Source: Gammaproteobacteria bacterium | Lineage (GTDB): Bacteria; Pseudomonadota; Gammaproteobacteria; GRL18 | Length of the DNA stretch: 33,851 nucleotides | Direction of reading: 5' to 3' | Assembly: GCA_026196615.1 (NCBI GenBank) | Contig: JAPHSW010000259.1 | Location: forward strand, 1 to 33,851 | Shown: piece after piece, positions 16,566-23,512 of the stretch | Layout of the letters: each line of letters begins with the position of its first letter | How positions within the stretch are numbered: position 1 is the stretch's first letter | Notes under the pieces: model-generated | Told to the model about the DNA's origin: nothing | What the model saw: only the letters and a program-made list of their open reading frames with translations | Database searches by the model: none | Program-made: the position numbers and the translations under genes

Positions 16566-16934
16566 TTAGTTAAATATAAAGCGAATACTTGTATGTAATG
16601 CTGAAATCTTATGAGGCTTTATATGTTTTTTTGATACATAGTCACGCTTATAATGATGACCGTGATGTTTAGCATAATGTTTATTGTATCGATGATTATG
16701 TTTTGAGTATTTATAATTGTGATGTTGATAGTGTTTGTTATGATGTCTTTCATCATGATGGCTATAGTCTCTATAATGTTTTTTGAAATGAGATTTGTAA
16801 CCAGACTTATGATTTTTGTATTTAAAATGACCATCATTATACCCATGTTCGTGTGCCATACTTATTGTTGGAATAGTCAGTATAGATAGACTAATAATAG
16901 CAGCTGATAGTATTTTTTTAATTGAAATATTCAT
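16566..16934 (-). CDS. Secreted histidine-rich protein, possible metal binder
   Basis: A 122-residue protein with a clear signal peptide (hydrophobic ISLSILTIPTISMAHEH, cleavage expected after SMA near residue 27). The mature part of about 95 residues is dominated by His, Lys and Tyr: I count 23 histidines, often as HH pairs or H-x-H (for example AKHHGHHYKRDY). There is no globular fold or catalytic motif. Histidine-rich periplasmic proteins commonly bind nickel, zinc, copper or cobalt, but no metal transporter or regulator is adjacent. CTCC/GGAG-type pairing (AAGGAGATTT) before the start gives a good ribosome site. The gene is monocistronic and its expression signal is unknown. A metal-storage or buffering role is inference from composition only. 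Confidence 0.75.
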   Translation of the reverse strand: MNISIKKILSAAIISLSILTIPTISMAHEHGYNDGHFKYKNHKSGYKSHFKKHYRDYSHHDERHHNKHYQHHNYKYSKHNHRYNKHYAKHHGHHYKRDYVSKKHIKPHKISALHTSIRFIFN

Positions 16935-17220
16935 GAAAAATCTCCTTAGTAAGAAATAATTATTCAGACTCTTTCTGAATTAATTCCACTTTACATGCTA
17001 CTGGATGAATCAATCCTGAATACACAAGGCATAATACTTTTATTTGTTATTAAAACTGTTAACACTTGTAAAATAATTGAAATTATATTTGATTAATTTT
17101 TGTACCATATTATTTTTTTATTTCTGTTAAACTATTATTTTTGAAAACTCATCTTCTGAAAATTAGATCATTTTAAGAAAATCTATATCTTTTTTTATAT
17201 TGATATTTTTGGAATAATTT

Positions 17221-17334
17221 ATGAATTTATCAGAAACAACAATTGACATAATTGTGATTGGTGGTGGATCTGTTGATACGATGAATGCGTTATTGTTGAA
17301 TGAAAAAGGTTATAATAAGGTTTGTTTTTTTTAA
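17221..17334 (+). pseudogene. Remnant of UbiH/VisC-like FAD monooxygenase N-terminus
   Basis: A 37-codon frame beginning MNLSETTIDIIVIGGG and ending at a stop right after an eight-T run (17325-17332). The IDIIVIGGGSVDTMNALLLN segment resembles the FAD-binding first strand-helix of UbiH/UbiF/VisC hydroxylases (normally GGGMVGAT...), but the third glycine position is Asp. A fair ribosome site (GGAATAA) precedes the ATG. The frame after the T-run (+1) continues directly into the aldo/keto reductase frame. It is probably a decayed gene start left by a deletion; a functional small peptide is less likely. Confidence 0.5.
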
Positions 17335-17368
17335 AATGACACTATGCCAGAAGGCAGGATTAACTAAG

Positions 17369-18421
17369 ATGAAATATGTAAAGCTAGGTCAAAGTGGTAT
17401 TAATGTTTCACAAATATGTTTGGGTAGTATGACATGGGGTACTCAAAATAATCAACAGGATGCAGATGAGCAGATTGATTTTGCCTTGTCCAGTGGGATT
17501 AATTTTATTGATACCGCAGAAATGTATGCTGTTCCACCTTCTGCTGAAACCTATGGGAAGACCGAAACAATTATAGGAAATTGGTTAGCAAAAAATCCTG
17601 AACGTCGAAAGGAATTTGTTTTAGCTTCCAAAATAGCGGGTAATGGTTTGCCCTGGATTCGTGATGGTCGTGATATTACAGGTGAAGCAATATTGAGTTC
17701 AGTTGATGCGTCACTAAAGCGTTTACAAACAGACTATATTGATCTTTATCAATTGCATTGGCCTAATCGAACATCTCCTCACTTTTCTAAACATTGGCCT
17801 GGAATGATCTCATTCAATGATGTGAATACAAAGCAACATTCAGATCAAATGCTGGAGATTCTTCAGGCTTTGGATAGTTGTGTCAAGGCTGGAAAAATAC
17901 GCTACTGCGGTTTATCAGATGATACCCCTTGGGGTATCAATGAATTCATTCGTTTAAGTGAAAAACATGATCTGCCAAGAATCGTATCCATACAAAATGA
18001 GTTTAATTTATTGCATACAAAAGACTGGCCATATCTCATTGAAAATTGTGTTCATTCAGAAGTCGCCTATTTGCCATGGTCACCTCTGGCGGGTGGAGTT
18101 TTGAGTGGGAAATATTTAAATGGTGCCCGACCAAAAGGCAGTCGATGGAGTAAAGCGCAGCGTAATGGCCTGTTTCGAGATAATGATACGGTTAATAATG
18201 CAGTCAAGGAATATTATCAGGTTGCTGAAAAACATGACTTAACTCCTGCTCAGTTAGCATTAGCATGGTGTGCTCAGGTTGATGGTGTGAGTTCAACAAT
18301 TATTGGGGCAACCAATATCACTCAATTAAAAGAGGATATGGCTGCTTTTGATAAAACACTATCAGAGGCTGCTCTAGATGATATCAATTCAGTTTTACGA
18401 CAATATCCTTCACCATTTTAG
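17369..18421 (+). CDS. tas: Tas-type NADPH-dependent aldo/keto reductase
   Basis: A 350-residue protein closely resembling E. coli Tas throughout. It has GSMTWGTQNNQQDADEQIDFA, INFIDTAEMYAVPP with the catalytic Asp and Tyr of the family, the catalytic Lys in LASKIAG, and His in LYQLHWPNR. It also has KIRYCGLSDDTPWGI, IQNEFNLL, and an NADPH-binding C-terminus STIIGATNITQLKEDM. It should reduce carbonyl compounds using NADPH in the cytoplasm; the natural substrate of this group is not established. I chose ATG at 17369 (MKYVKLGQSG), which aligns with the start of Tas and has an AGGA site upstream. An upstream ATG at 17300 would add 23 residues coming from the pseudogene region. Confidence 0.9.
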   Translation: MKYVKLGQSGINVSQICLGSMTWGTQNNQQDADEQIDFALSSGINFIDTAEMYAVPPSAETYGKTETIIGNWLAKNPERRKEFVLASKIAGNGLPWIRDGRDITGEAILSSVDASLKRLQTDYIDLYQLHWPNRTSPHFSKHWPGMISFNDVNTKQHSDQMLEILQALDSCVKAGKIRYCGLSDDTPWGINEFIRLSEKHDLPRIVSIQNEFNLLHTKDWPYLIENCVHSEVAYLPWSPLAGGVLSGKYLNGARPKGSRWSKAQRNGLFRDNDTVNNAVKEYYQVAEKHDLTPAQLALAWCAQVDGVSSTIIGATNITQLKEDMAAFDKTLSEAALDDINSVLRQYPSPF

Positions 18422-18491
18422 AAGTTGTTACGTTATTACTCTAAAACAGGGCAAATGTACCACTTAATCGATTAGAGAAAAATGATGAAAT

Positions 18492-19955
18492 TCAGTTGTT
18501 TGATAACTCTGCAATGAACTCAACCAAATAATCCCAAAATTTTTCAACACTTTTGATGTTTACTTGTTCTCGTGGTGAATGTGCTCCGGTTATAGTGGGG
18601 CCAAAGGAGAGCATATCGCAATCAGGATATTTTCCAGAGAGTAAACCGCATTCCAAACCTGCATGAATTACTTGAATCACGGCTTTTTTATCAAAAAGTC
18701 TCTGGTATAGTGCTAAACCTTGCTTTAAAAGTTGACTGTCATTGTTTGGTTGCCAACCAGGATAAGCACCATTTATTTCGACGTTCAAATTAAATAGCTG
18801 TTGATATTGTGCGATTCTAATTGCGTGTGCATCACGCTCATCATCACTGGCGCTACGGCATAAGTTTTCAATAATAAGAGTCTGGCCAGCTTCCAGATTA
18901 ATGACACCAAGATTATTAGAGCTTTCAACAACGCCTGGTAATACATCAGAGTTTTTAATCACACCATTGGGATGAGAGGCAAAAAGACTCAACAAGTTCT
19001 GACTTTGTTTTATGGATAAAACAGAATGATTATCAGAATTTGATTTTATAGCGGTGAAGGTAAGATTGGGTTCACTAGTACAATAAAGCTGGCTCAACTG
19101 TTTATGACGTGTGTTTGTCCATTGAATAACTGCATCAGCATCTGATGTGAAAATACTAACAAAGGCTTCACGTGGTATCGCGTTACGTAAGGTTCCACCG
19201 TTAATACTGTGAAGTTGAAAATCAAATTGTTGACTCAAGTTTAAAAGTTCTTGAAATAAAATAATATTGGCATTGGCTCGGTTCAAGTGAATATCAACGC
19301 CAGAATGACCACCTAAGAGCCCTGTCAAACTGAGTTTAACTTGTTCTTTTGTCACCTCAGCTTGTTGCCATTGACATTCTAATGATGAATTAATATCAAC
19401 ACCGCCTGCACAACCAATATAAATTTCTCCTTCTTCTTCAGTATCCAGATTCAAAAGTTGTTTGGCTTTTAACCAGTTTTTCTGTAGGCCAAAAGCTCCT
19501 CCCATGCCGGCTTCTTCATCCACAGTAAATAATAGCTCAAGAGGGCCATGGATGACTGAGTGATCACTCATCAATGCAAGCATTGCAGCACAACCTATAC
19601 CATTATCAGCACCTAATGTCGTCCCTGTTGCTGTTACCCAGCCATCGACTATTTGAAGTTGTAAGGGATCTTTCATAAAATCATGAGGAGTGTCACTATT
19701 AGCTTGTGCAACCATATCAACATGACTTTGTAAGGCGATGACAGGGGATTTTTCAAAGCCTTTTGATGCAGGAACTCTTAATAAAATATTACCAATATCA
19801 TCTTGCTCGATTTTGGCATGAAAAAGTTCACCTTGCTGGCGTATATAAGAAATAATAGCTTGTTCATGTTTACTGGGGCGAGGGATGAGACAAAATTGGG
19901 AAAAATGTTCCCATAATGCCTTAGGGTTTAACTGATTTATCAAAATATTCTCCAT
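18492..19955 (-). CDS. pepD: PepD-type aminoacyl-histidine dipeptidase (peptidase M20)
   Basis: A 487-residue cytosolic dipeptidase of the PepD (Xaa-His, beta-alanyl-histidine) type. All metal and catalytic positions are visible: His78 and Asp80 in LQSHVDMV, Asp117 in TTLGADNGIG, the general base Glu147 and ligand Glu148 in TVDEEAGMGGAFGL, Asp171 in LLNLDTEEEGEIY, and His459 in GPTITGAHSPREQV. The inserted lid domain has GGHSGVDIH and GGTLRNAIPREA. It hydrolyses dipeptides with a preference for those with C-terminal histidine, using zinc. The Shine-Dalgarno is weak. It converges with the aldo/keto reductase gene and appears to be transcribed alone. Confidence 0.94.
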   Translation of the reverse strand: MENILINQLNPKALWEHFSQFCLIPRPSKHEQAIISYIRQQGELFHAKIEQDDIGNILLRVPASKGFEKSPVIALQSHVDMVAQANSDTPHDFMKDPLQLQIVDGWVTATGTTLGADNGIGCAAMLALMSDHSVIHGPLELLFTVDEEAGMGGAFGLQKNWLKAKQLLNLDTEEEGEIYIGCAGGVDINSSLECQWQQAEVTKEQVKLSLTGLLGGHSGVDIHLNRANANIILFQELLNLSQQFDFQLHSINGGTLRNAIPREAFVSIFTSDADAVIQWTNTRHKQLSQLYCTSEPNLTFTAIKSNSDNHSVLSIKQSQNLLSLFASHPNGVIKNSDVLPGVVESSNNLGVINLEAGQTLIIENLCRSASDDERDAHAIRIAQYQQLFNLNVEINGAYPGWQPNNDSQLLKQGLALYQRLFDKKAVIQVIHAGLECGLLSGKYPDCDMLSFGPTITGAHSPREQVNIKSVEKFWDYLVEFIAELSNN

Positions 19956-20039
19956 AAAATTAATCTCATAATACTATTTTATGGAGTGTCACAAAAGAGT
20001 GTTGTTTAACAATCAATGAAACCCTAAGATTTTTGTCTA

Positions 20040-20363
20040 CTAGTAAGATTTATTCTTCTTTCTCATCTTTCTTTTTTCAGAACGTTGTTTTTTTATTTCA
20101 TCAAATTTTTCCATTTGTTCTCCTGTTAATACCTGGCTTAATTTTTCTCTGGTGGCTTCTTTATGCTTGGCTCGCCATTCTTTTGCAGCTTCTTTCTGCT
20201 CTTTCATAATGCCTTGAAACTGTTCTTGTTGTTCAGTAGTCAAGTTTAATTCTTGCATCATTCGTTGACCACGCTCTTGATTGTAGGAGCCAGCAGCAAA
20301 GCTGATAGATGATAGTGATAATAAAGCCAGACCGATGAGTGCTGTATTGATTTTATTTGACAT
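20040..20363 (-). CDS. Spy/CpxP-family periplasmic LTxxQ protein
   Basis: A 107-residue protein with a signal peptide (NTALIGLALLSLSSISFAAG, cleavage after FAA). The mature part is helical, rich in Lys/Glu/Gln, with two LTxxQ-type motifs: LNLTTEQQEQF and LTGEQMEKF. Spy and CpxP are periplasmic chaperones or envelope-stress modulators. The gene is transcribed divergently from a BaeS-BaeR pair. A sequence matching 14 of 18 positions of the published E. coli bae box lies 84-101 bases upstream of its start, so regulation by the neighbouring BaeR is a reasonable prediction. The AAAGGA ribosome site is good. Chaperone activity is inferred from the family only. Confidence 0.87.
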   Translation of the reverse strand: MSNKINTALIGLALLSLSSISFAAGSYNQERGQRMMQELNLTTEQQEQFQGIMKEQKEAAKEWRAKHKEATREKLSQVLTGEQMEKFDEIKKQRSEKRKMRKKNKSY

Positions 20364-20446
20364 AATTTATATCCTTTAAGTCATTGTTGAAATTTTTTCT
20401 TTTAGCTTGATGAATAGTTTATCGCTCAATTGAGTAGTGAATAGGG

Positions 20447-20464
20447 AGCAAATATGGAGAAAAT
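20447..20464 (-). promoter_or_regulatory. BaeR-box-like site between spy-like gene and baeSR
   Basis: On the minus strand the site reads ATTTTCTCCATATTTGCT. As I recall it, the E. coli bae box is TTTTTCTCCATDATTGGC; 14 of 18 positions agree, including an unbroken TTTTCTCCAT core. It sits upstream of both divergent genes (about 84 bases from the spy-like start, 97 from baeS). A CTCAATTGAG palindrome lies nearby at 20425-20434. Confidence 0.6.
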
Positions 20465-20560
20465 GTGAAGTTTTTATACAAACACTCTTTTTGAATCTTT
20501 TTTGAAGAAAAAAAGGTTATTATTAAACACACACTTAATGTATTGAGATAGATCTGTAAA

Positions 20561-22027
20561 ATGACTTTTAAAATTTGGCACAAATTGGCTCTGATTTTAA
20601 TTCTAACAATTACTATTGCGGTGGTGATTAGTACGGTTTTATCCCAAAGAAGCTTTAAAAAAAGTTTTCTTGAATACATAGAGCAACAACAACAGCGTCA
20701 GCTCGAAAATCTTGCACAGAATCTTTTGAATCGATATGAAGAGGAAGGTAATTGGGCTTTTATTCGTGATAAAAAGAGAGTCTGGTTTTTTTACCAGCGT
20801 CTGAAACCGGAGCAGCGTAAAAGAGATCGAGCCAGAAATGAAAACTGGCAACAGAGACAAGCTAGAAAGCAAGAGGAGTTTGACTCAAGACAAGAGCGAA
20901 ATCTTATCAGAGCATTACCTGTAGGTCAGAACGGTAAAAAATTTAATAAAGTAAGGAATAAAATTGCTTTACTGGATGAAAATAAAAAACTTATTGTAGG
21001 TGCATTGTTATCTAAAGAAAATACTGAATACTATCCATTAAAAAGTAATGGACATATTGTTGCATATATTCAACGAGTAAAATTCATGGGAATTACAGAT
21101 CAACTGGATAAAATCTTTGCGAATAAGCAAGAACAAGCATTTCTCTTTAACACTATGAGTACATTATTTATTTCTGTGTTAGTTGCTTTATTTATCTCGA
21201 TTTATTTTAGAAAGCGTTTACATGTTTTAACGCACTTTGCTGAAGAATTGACTTCTGGACATTATCAGGAAAGAGTAGATATAAAACAAAAAGATGAACT
21301 AGGTCAATTAGGGATGGATTTTAATGTTTTGGCCAGGACCTTACAAAAGAATCAACAATCTCAACAACAATGGATTGCTGATATATCCCATGAACTAAGA
21401 ACTCCTTTAGCAATATTGAAGGGTGAATTACAAGCATTAGATGATGGTATTCGGCCGCTGAATCAAGATGCTGTTAATTCACTAAAACAAGAAACAGATC
21501 GATTGGGTAAACTGGTTGAAGATATTTATCAATTGTCAGTAGCTGATATGGGAGCTTTGAAATATGATAAAAAGCCTTTTGTTTTTTCTGAATTATTTAT
21601 AGAAATTAATGATAACTTTAGTTCGCTTTTTAAACAGAAAGAACTGAAACTGACGATTGATTGTGATTTTACTGATGCTTTTTTATTTAATGGTGACAAA
21701 CTACGATTGCATCAACTGATGAGTAATTTATTACAGAATTCATTACATTATACTAATTCTGGTGGTCAGGTTATTATCCAATGTCTACAAAATGAAAAAT
21801 CTATAAAAATATTAATTTCAGATTCTGAACCTGGTGTAGAGCCAGAAAAAATCACTCAGATATTTGATCGCTTATTTCGTGTTGAAAGTTCGCGCTCTCG
21901 CTCAAAAGGAGGAGCAGGATTAGGCTTGGCAATTGCTAAACAAATCGTACTAGCACATCAGGGTGATATTTATGCGCAACCATCTGAATTAGGTGGTATT
22001 ACTATCTCTATGGTTTTTCCCGTGTAG
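20561..22027 (+). CDS. baeS: BaeS-like envelope-stress sensor histidine kinase
   Basis: A 488-residue inner-membrane histidine kinase. The first membrane segment is at about residues 8-28, a periplasmic domain at about 30-190, and the second segment at about 198-217. A HAMP domain follows (about 218-270), then the dimerisation/phosphoacceptor box DISHELRTPLAIL with His277, the N box (MSNLLQNSLHYT) and the ATP lid GGAGLGLAIAKQIVLAHQG. A run of the periplasmic domain (about residues 87-117) is unusually rich in Arg, Gln and Glu. It probably autophosphorylates upon envelope stress and passes phosphate to the response regulator encoded next (gap of 60 bases). The name BaeS rests on overall similarity and on the BaeR-like partner. 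The start lacks a strong Shine-Dalgarno. Confidence 0.88.
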   Translation: MTFKIWHKLALILILTITIAVVISTVLSQRSFKKSFLEYIEQQQQRQLENLAQNLLNRYEEEGNWAFIRDKKRVWFFYQRLKPEQRKRDRARNENWQQRQARKQEEFDSRQERNLIRALPVGQNGKKFNKVRNKIALLDENKKLIVGALLSKENTEYYPLKSNGHIVAYIQRVKFMGITDQLDKIFANKQEQAFLFNTMSTLFISVLVALFISIYFRKRLHVLTHFAEELTSGHYQERVDIKQKDELGQLGMDFNVLARTLQKNQQSQQQWIADISHELRTPLAILKGELQALDDGIRPLNQDAVNSLKQETDRLGKLVEDIYQLSVADMGALKYDKKPFVFSELFIEINDNFSSLFKQKELKLTIDCDFTDAFLFNGDKLRLHQLMSNLLQNSLHYTNSGGQVIIQCLQNEKSIKILISDSEPGVEPEKITQIFDRLFRVESSRSRSKGGAGLGLAIAKQIVLAHQGDIYAQPSELGGITISMVFPV

Positions 22028-22087
22028 AACAAGCCAATTAATATTTATAAAATGACTTAACTTAAATTAACAATAACCACAGTTCTT

Positions 22088-22804
22088 ATGCCAAAAAAAA
22101 TACTGATCATTGAAGATGAGATTAAAATTAATCAACTATTAGTGGATTACTTTCAAGCCAGTCAATTTGAGACACACTCTCTTTATGACGGACTGTCTGT
22201 GATTGAATGGGTGAAAGAGAATACTCCAGATCTTATTTTGTTGGATCTTATGTTGCCGGGTAAAGATGGTATTGATCTTTGTAAAGAAATTCGTTTGTTT
22301 TCAAATGTACCAATTATTATGATTACTGCGAGAAGAGATGATATTGATCGTATTTTGGGGCTTGAAATTGGTGCTGATGATTATATTTGTAAGCCATTTA
22401 ATCCACGTGAAGTAGTTACTCGGGTAAAAGTTATTTTTCGTCGAATGTCATTGATTGAAAGTCAGGCGTTAGAAAGCCAGAACTTAAAAAAAAGTGATTT
22501 AGAAAATATTGAAGAACTTACCTCAATAAAATTAGATAATGAAAAGTATCTTGCAAGTTTTAATGAGCATCGACTTGATTTGACTCCTGTCGAATTTAGA
22601 CTTTTACAAACTTTGTATAGTATTCCTGGAAAAGTATTTTCTCGTGATCAATTAATGAATAATTTGTATCAGGATAATCGTATTGTTACTGACAGAACAG
22701 TGGATAGTCATATAAAAAATTTGAGAAAAAAATTCCAGCAGGTGGGATGTTCTGATGAAATTATCTATTCAGTTTATGGTGTTGGTTATAAGCTTGAGTT
22801 TTAA
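22088..22804 (+). CDS. baeR: BaeR-like OmpR-family response regulator
   Basis: A 238-residue two-domain regulator. The receiver has acidic residues at positions 10-11, phosphoacceptor Asp53 in LILLDLMLPGKDG, and Lys102 in YICKPFNPREVVTRVK. The C-terminal winged-helix DNA-binding domain carries LDLTPVEFRLLQTL, GKVFSRDQLMNNLY, VTDRTVDSHIKNLRKK and VYGVGYKLEF. The GLEIGADDYICKPF and RIVTDRTVDSHIKNLR stretches are nearly identical to E. coli BaeR, which controls efflux pumps and spy. A linker of about 30 residues between the domains is longer than in E. coli. It is cotranscribed with baeS and likely binds the box at 20447-20464. Confidence 0.92.
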   Translation: MPKKILIIEDEIKINQLLVDYFQASQFETHSLYDGLSVIEWVKENTPDLILLDLMLPGKDGIDLCKEIRLFSNVPIIMITARRDDIDRILGLEIGADDYICKPFNPREVVTRVKVIFRRMSLIESQALESQNLKKSDLENIEELTSIKLDNEKYLASFNEHRLDLTPVEFRLLQTLYSIPGKVFSRDQLMNNLYQDNRIVTDRTVDSHIKNLRKKFQQVGCSDEIIYSVYGVGYKLEF

Positions 22805-22847
22805 TCACTTAAAAATTTACTGACCTATTAAACTGAAATTGATTATC

Positions 22848-23267
22848 TTATAAATTATTTAAAGAAATCCCATTTTGTATCAGCCATGAACGATCAAGTT
22901 CCCAAATAATTTTAACGATCTCTGGATTGGATTTTACAGTGTTTTCTACTTGTGTTTGGACCATAGCGAGTTGTTTTTGTGCCTTTTGATATTCTTCTGA
23001 AAGTAATGATTTATTCTTGAGAGATGGAAAAATGATTTGGATGACTTTCCCACAGGGCAATTCGGTTGAAATTGGTGAATTTAAAGTAGCAACGCCATTT
23101 GTTATACGTAACACTTTAAATTGATAAGGAAAATTTTTAATCTCAGCAATTGACTGAAGTTGCTTATTCATTGTCCTGACATTAGATGGTTCATATAAGA
23201 AAAGGATTGCAAGCCCAAGACATATAAACCCTAAAACTGATGCGTATATCTTAGTGCCCTGATCCAT
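22848..23267 (-). CDS. Conserved membrane-anchored protein of unknown function
   Basis: A 139-residue protein with one N-terminal membrane segment (KIYASVLGFICLGLAILFLY, about residues 6-25) and a hydrophilic remainder probably in the periplasm. The body has EIKNFPYQFKVLRITNGVATLNSPIS and a C-terminal IVKIIWELDRSWLIQNGIS. It reminds me of short proteins in gammaproteobacteria sometimes mislabelled as glutamate-ammonia ligase adenylyltransferase; no enzymatic motif of that kind is present. The ribosome site GGAAAG lies 8 bases before the ATG and is partly inside a 15-bp inverted repeat. It converges on baeR and is apparently transcribed alone. Confidence 0.72.
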   Translation of the reverse strand: MDQGTKIYASVLGFICLGLAILFLYEPSNVRTMNKQLQSIAEIKNFPYQFKVLRITNGVATLNSPISTELPCGKVIQIIFPSLKNKSLLSEEYQKAQKQLAMVQTQVENTVKSNPEIVKIIWELDRSWLIQNGISLNNL

Positions 23268-23275
23268 AATTTCTT

Positions 23276-23317
23276 TCCAATAAACTAATGATTCACAAAA
23301 AACATTAGTTTATTGGA
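23276..23317 (-). promoter_or_regulatory. 15-bp perfect hairpin abutting a ribosome binding site
   Basis: TCCAATAAACTAATG (23276-23290) and CATTAGTTTATTGGA (23303-23317) are perfect inverse copies separated by a 12-base loop. In the leftward transcript the 3' arm ends in TTGGA, so the stem contains the first bases of the GGAAAG Shine-Dalgarno of the gene starting at 23267. There is no U-run after either arm, so a plain terminator is unlikely. It may be a translation-controlling hairpin or a DNA operator. Confidence 0.5.
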
Positions 23318-23512
23318 TTAATAATTAAATTTATGTGATTTTTATTACTAAGTGAGGATGAAACTTAATACCTATCTCTATAATACATAATTTCAATATG
23401 AGTGTGAATTAAAGGTTTTTTAGAATATTTCGTTACTTTATAAAGAGAATATTCGATATATATCAATGTCGACGTTTATTTATAGACTATAATTATATGA
23501 TAAATAAATTTT

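Noticed and set aside
16619-16846. 75-codon Ile/Asn-rich frame overlapping the histidine-rich gene
   Set aside because: It is an out-of-frame shadow of the repetitive His/Lys/Tyr codons; it has no ribosome site and an implausible composition.
17300-17368. N-terminal 23-residue extension of the aldo/keto reductase
   Set aside because: Homologous Tas starts at the downstream ATG, which has its own ribosome site; the upstream codons derive from the decayed UbiH-like region.
23430-23475. FliA (sigma28) promoter upstream of the chemoreceptor
   Set aside because: TAAAG and TCGATA-like strings are present but not at the required spacing.
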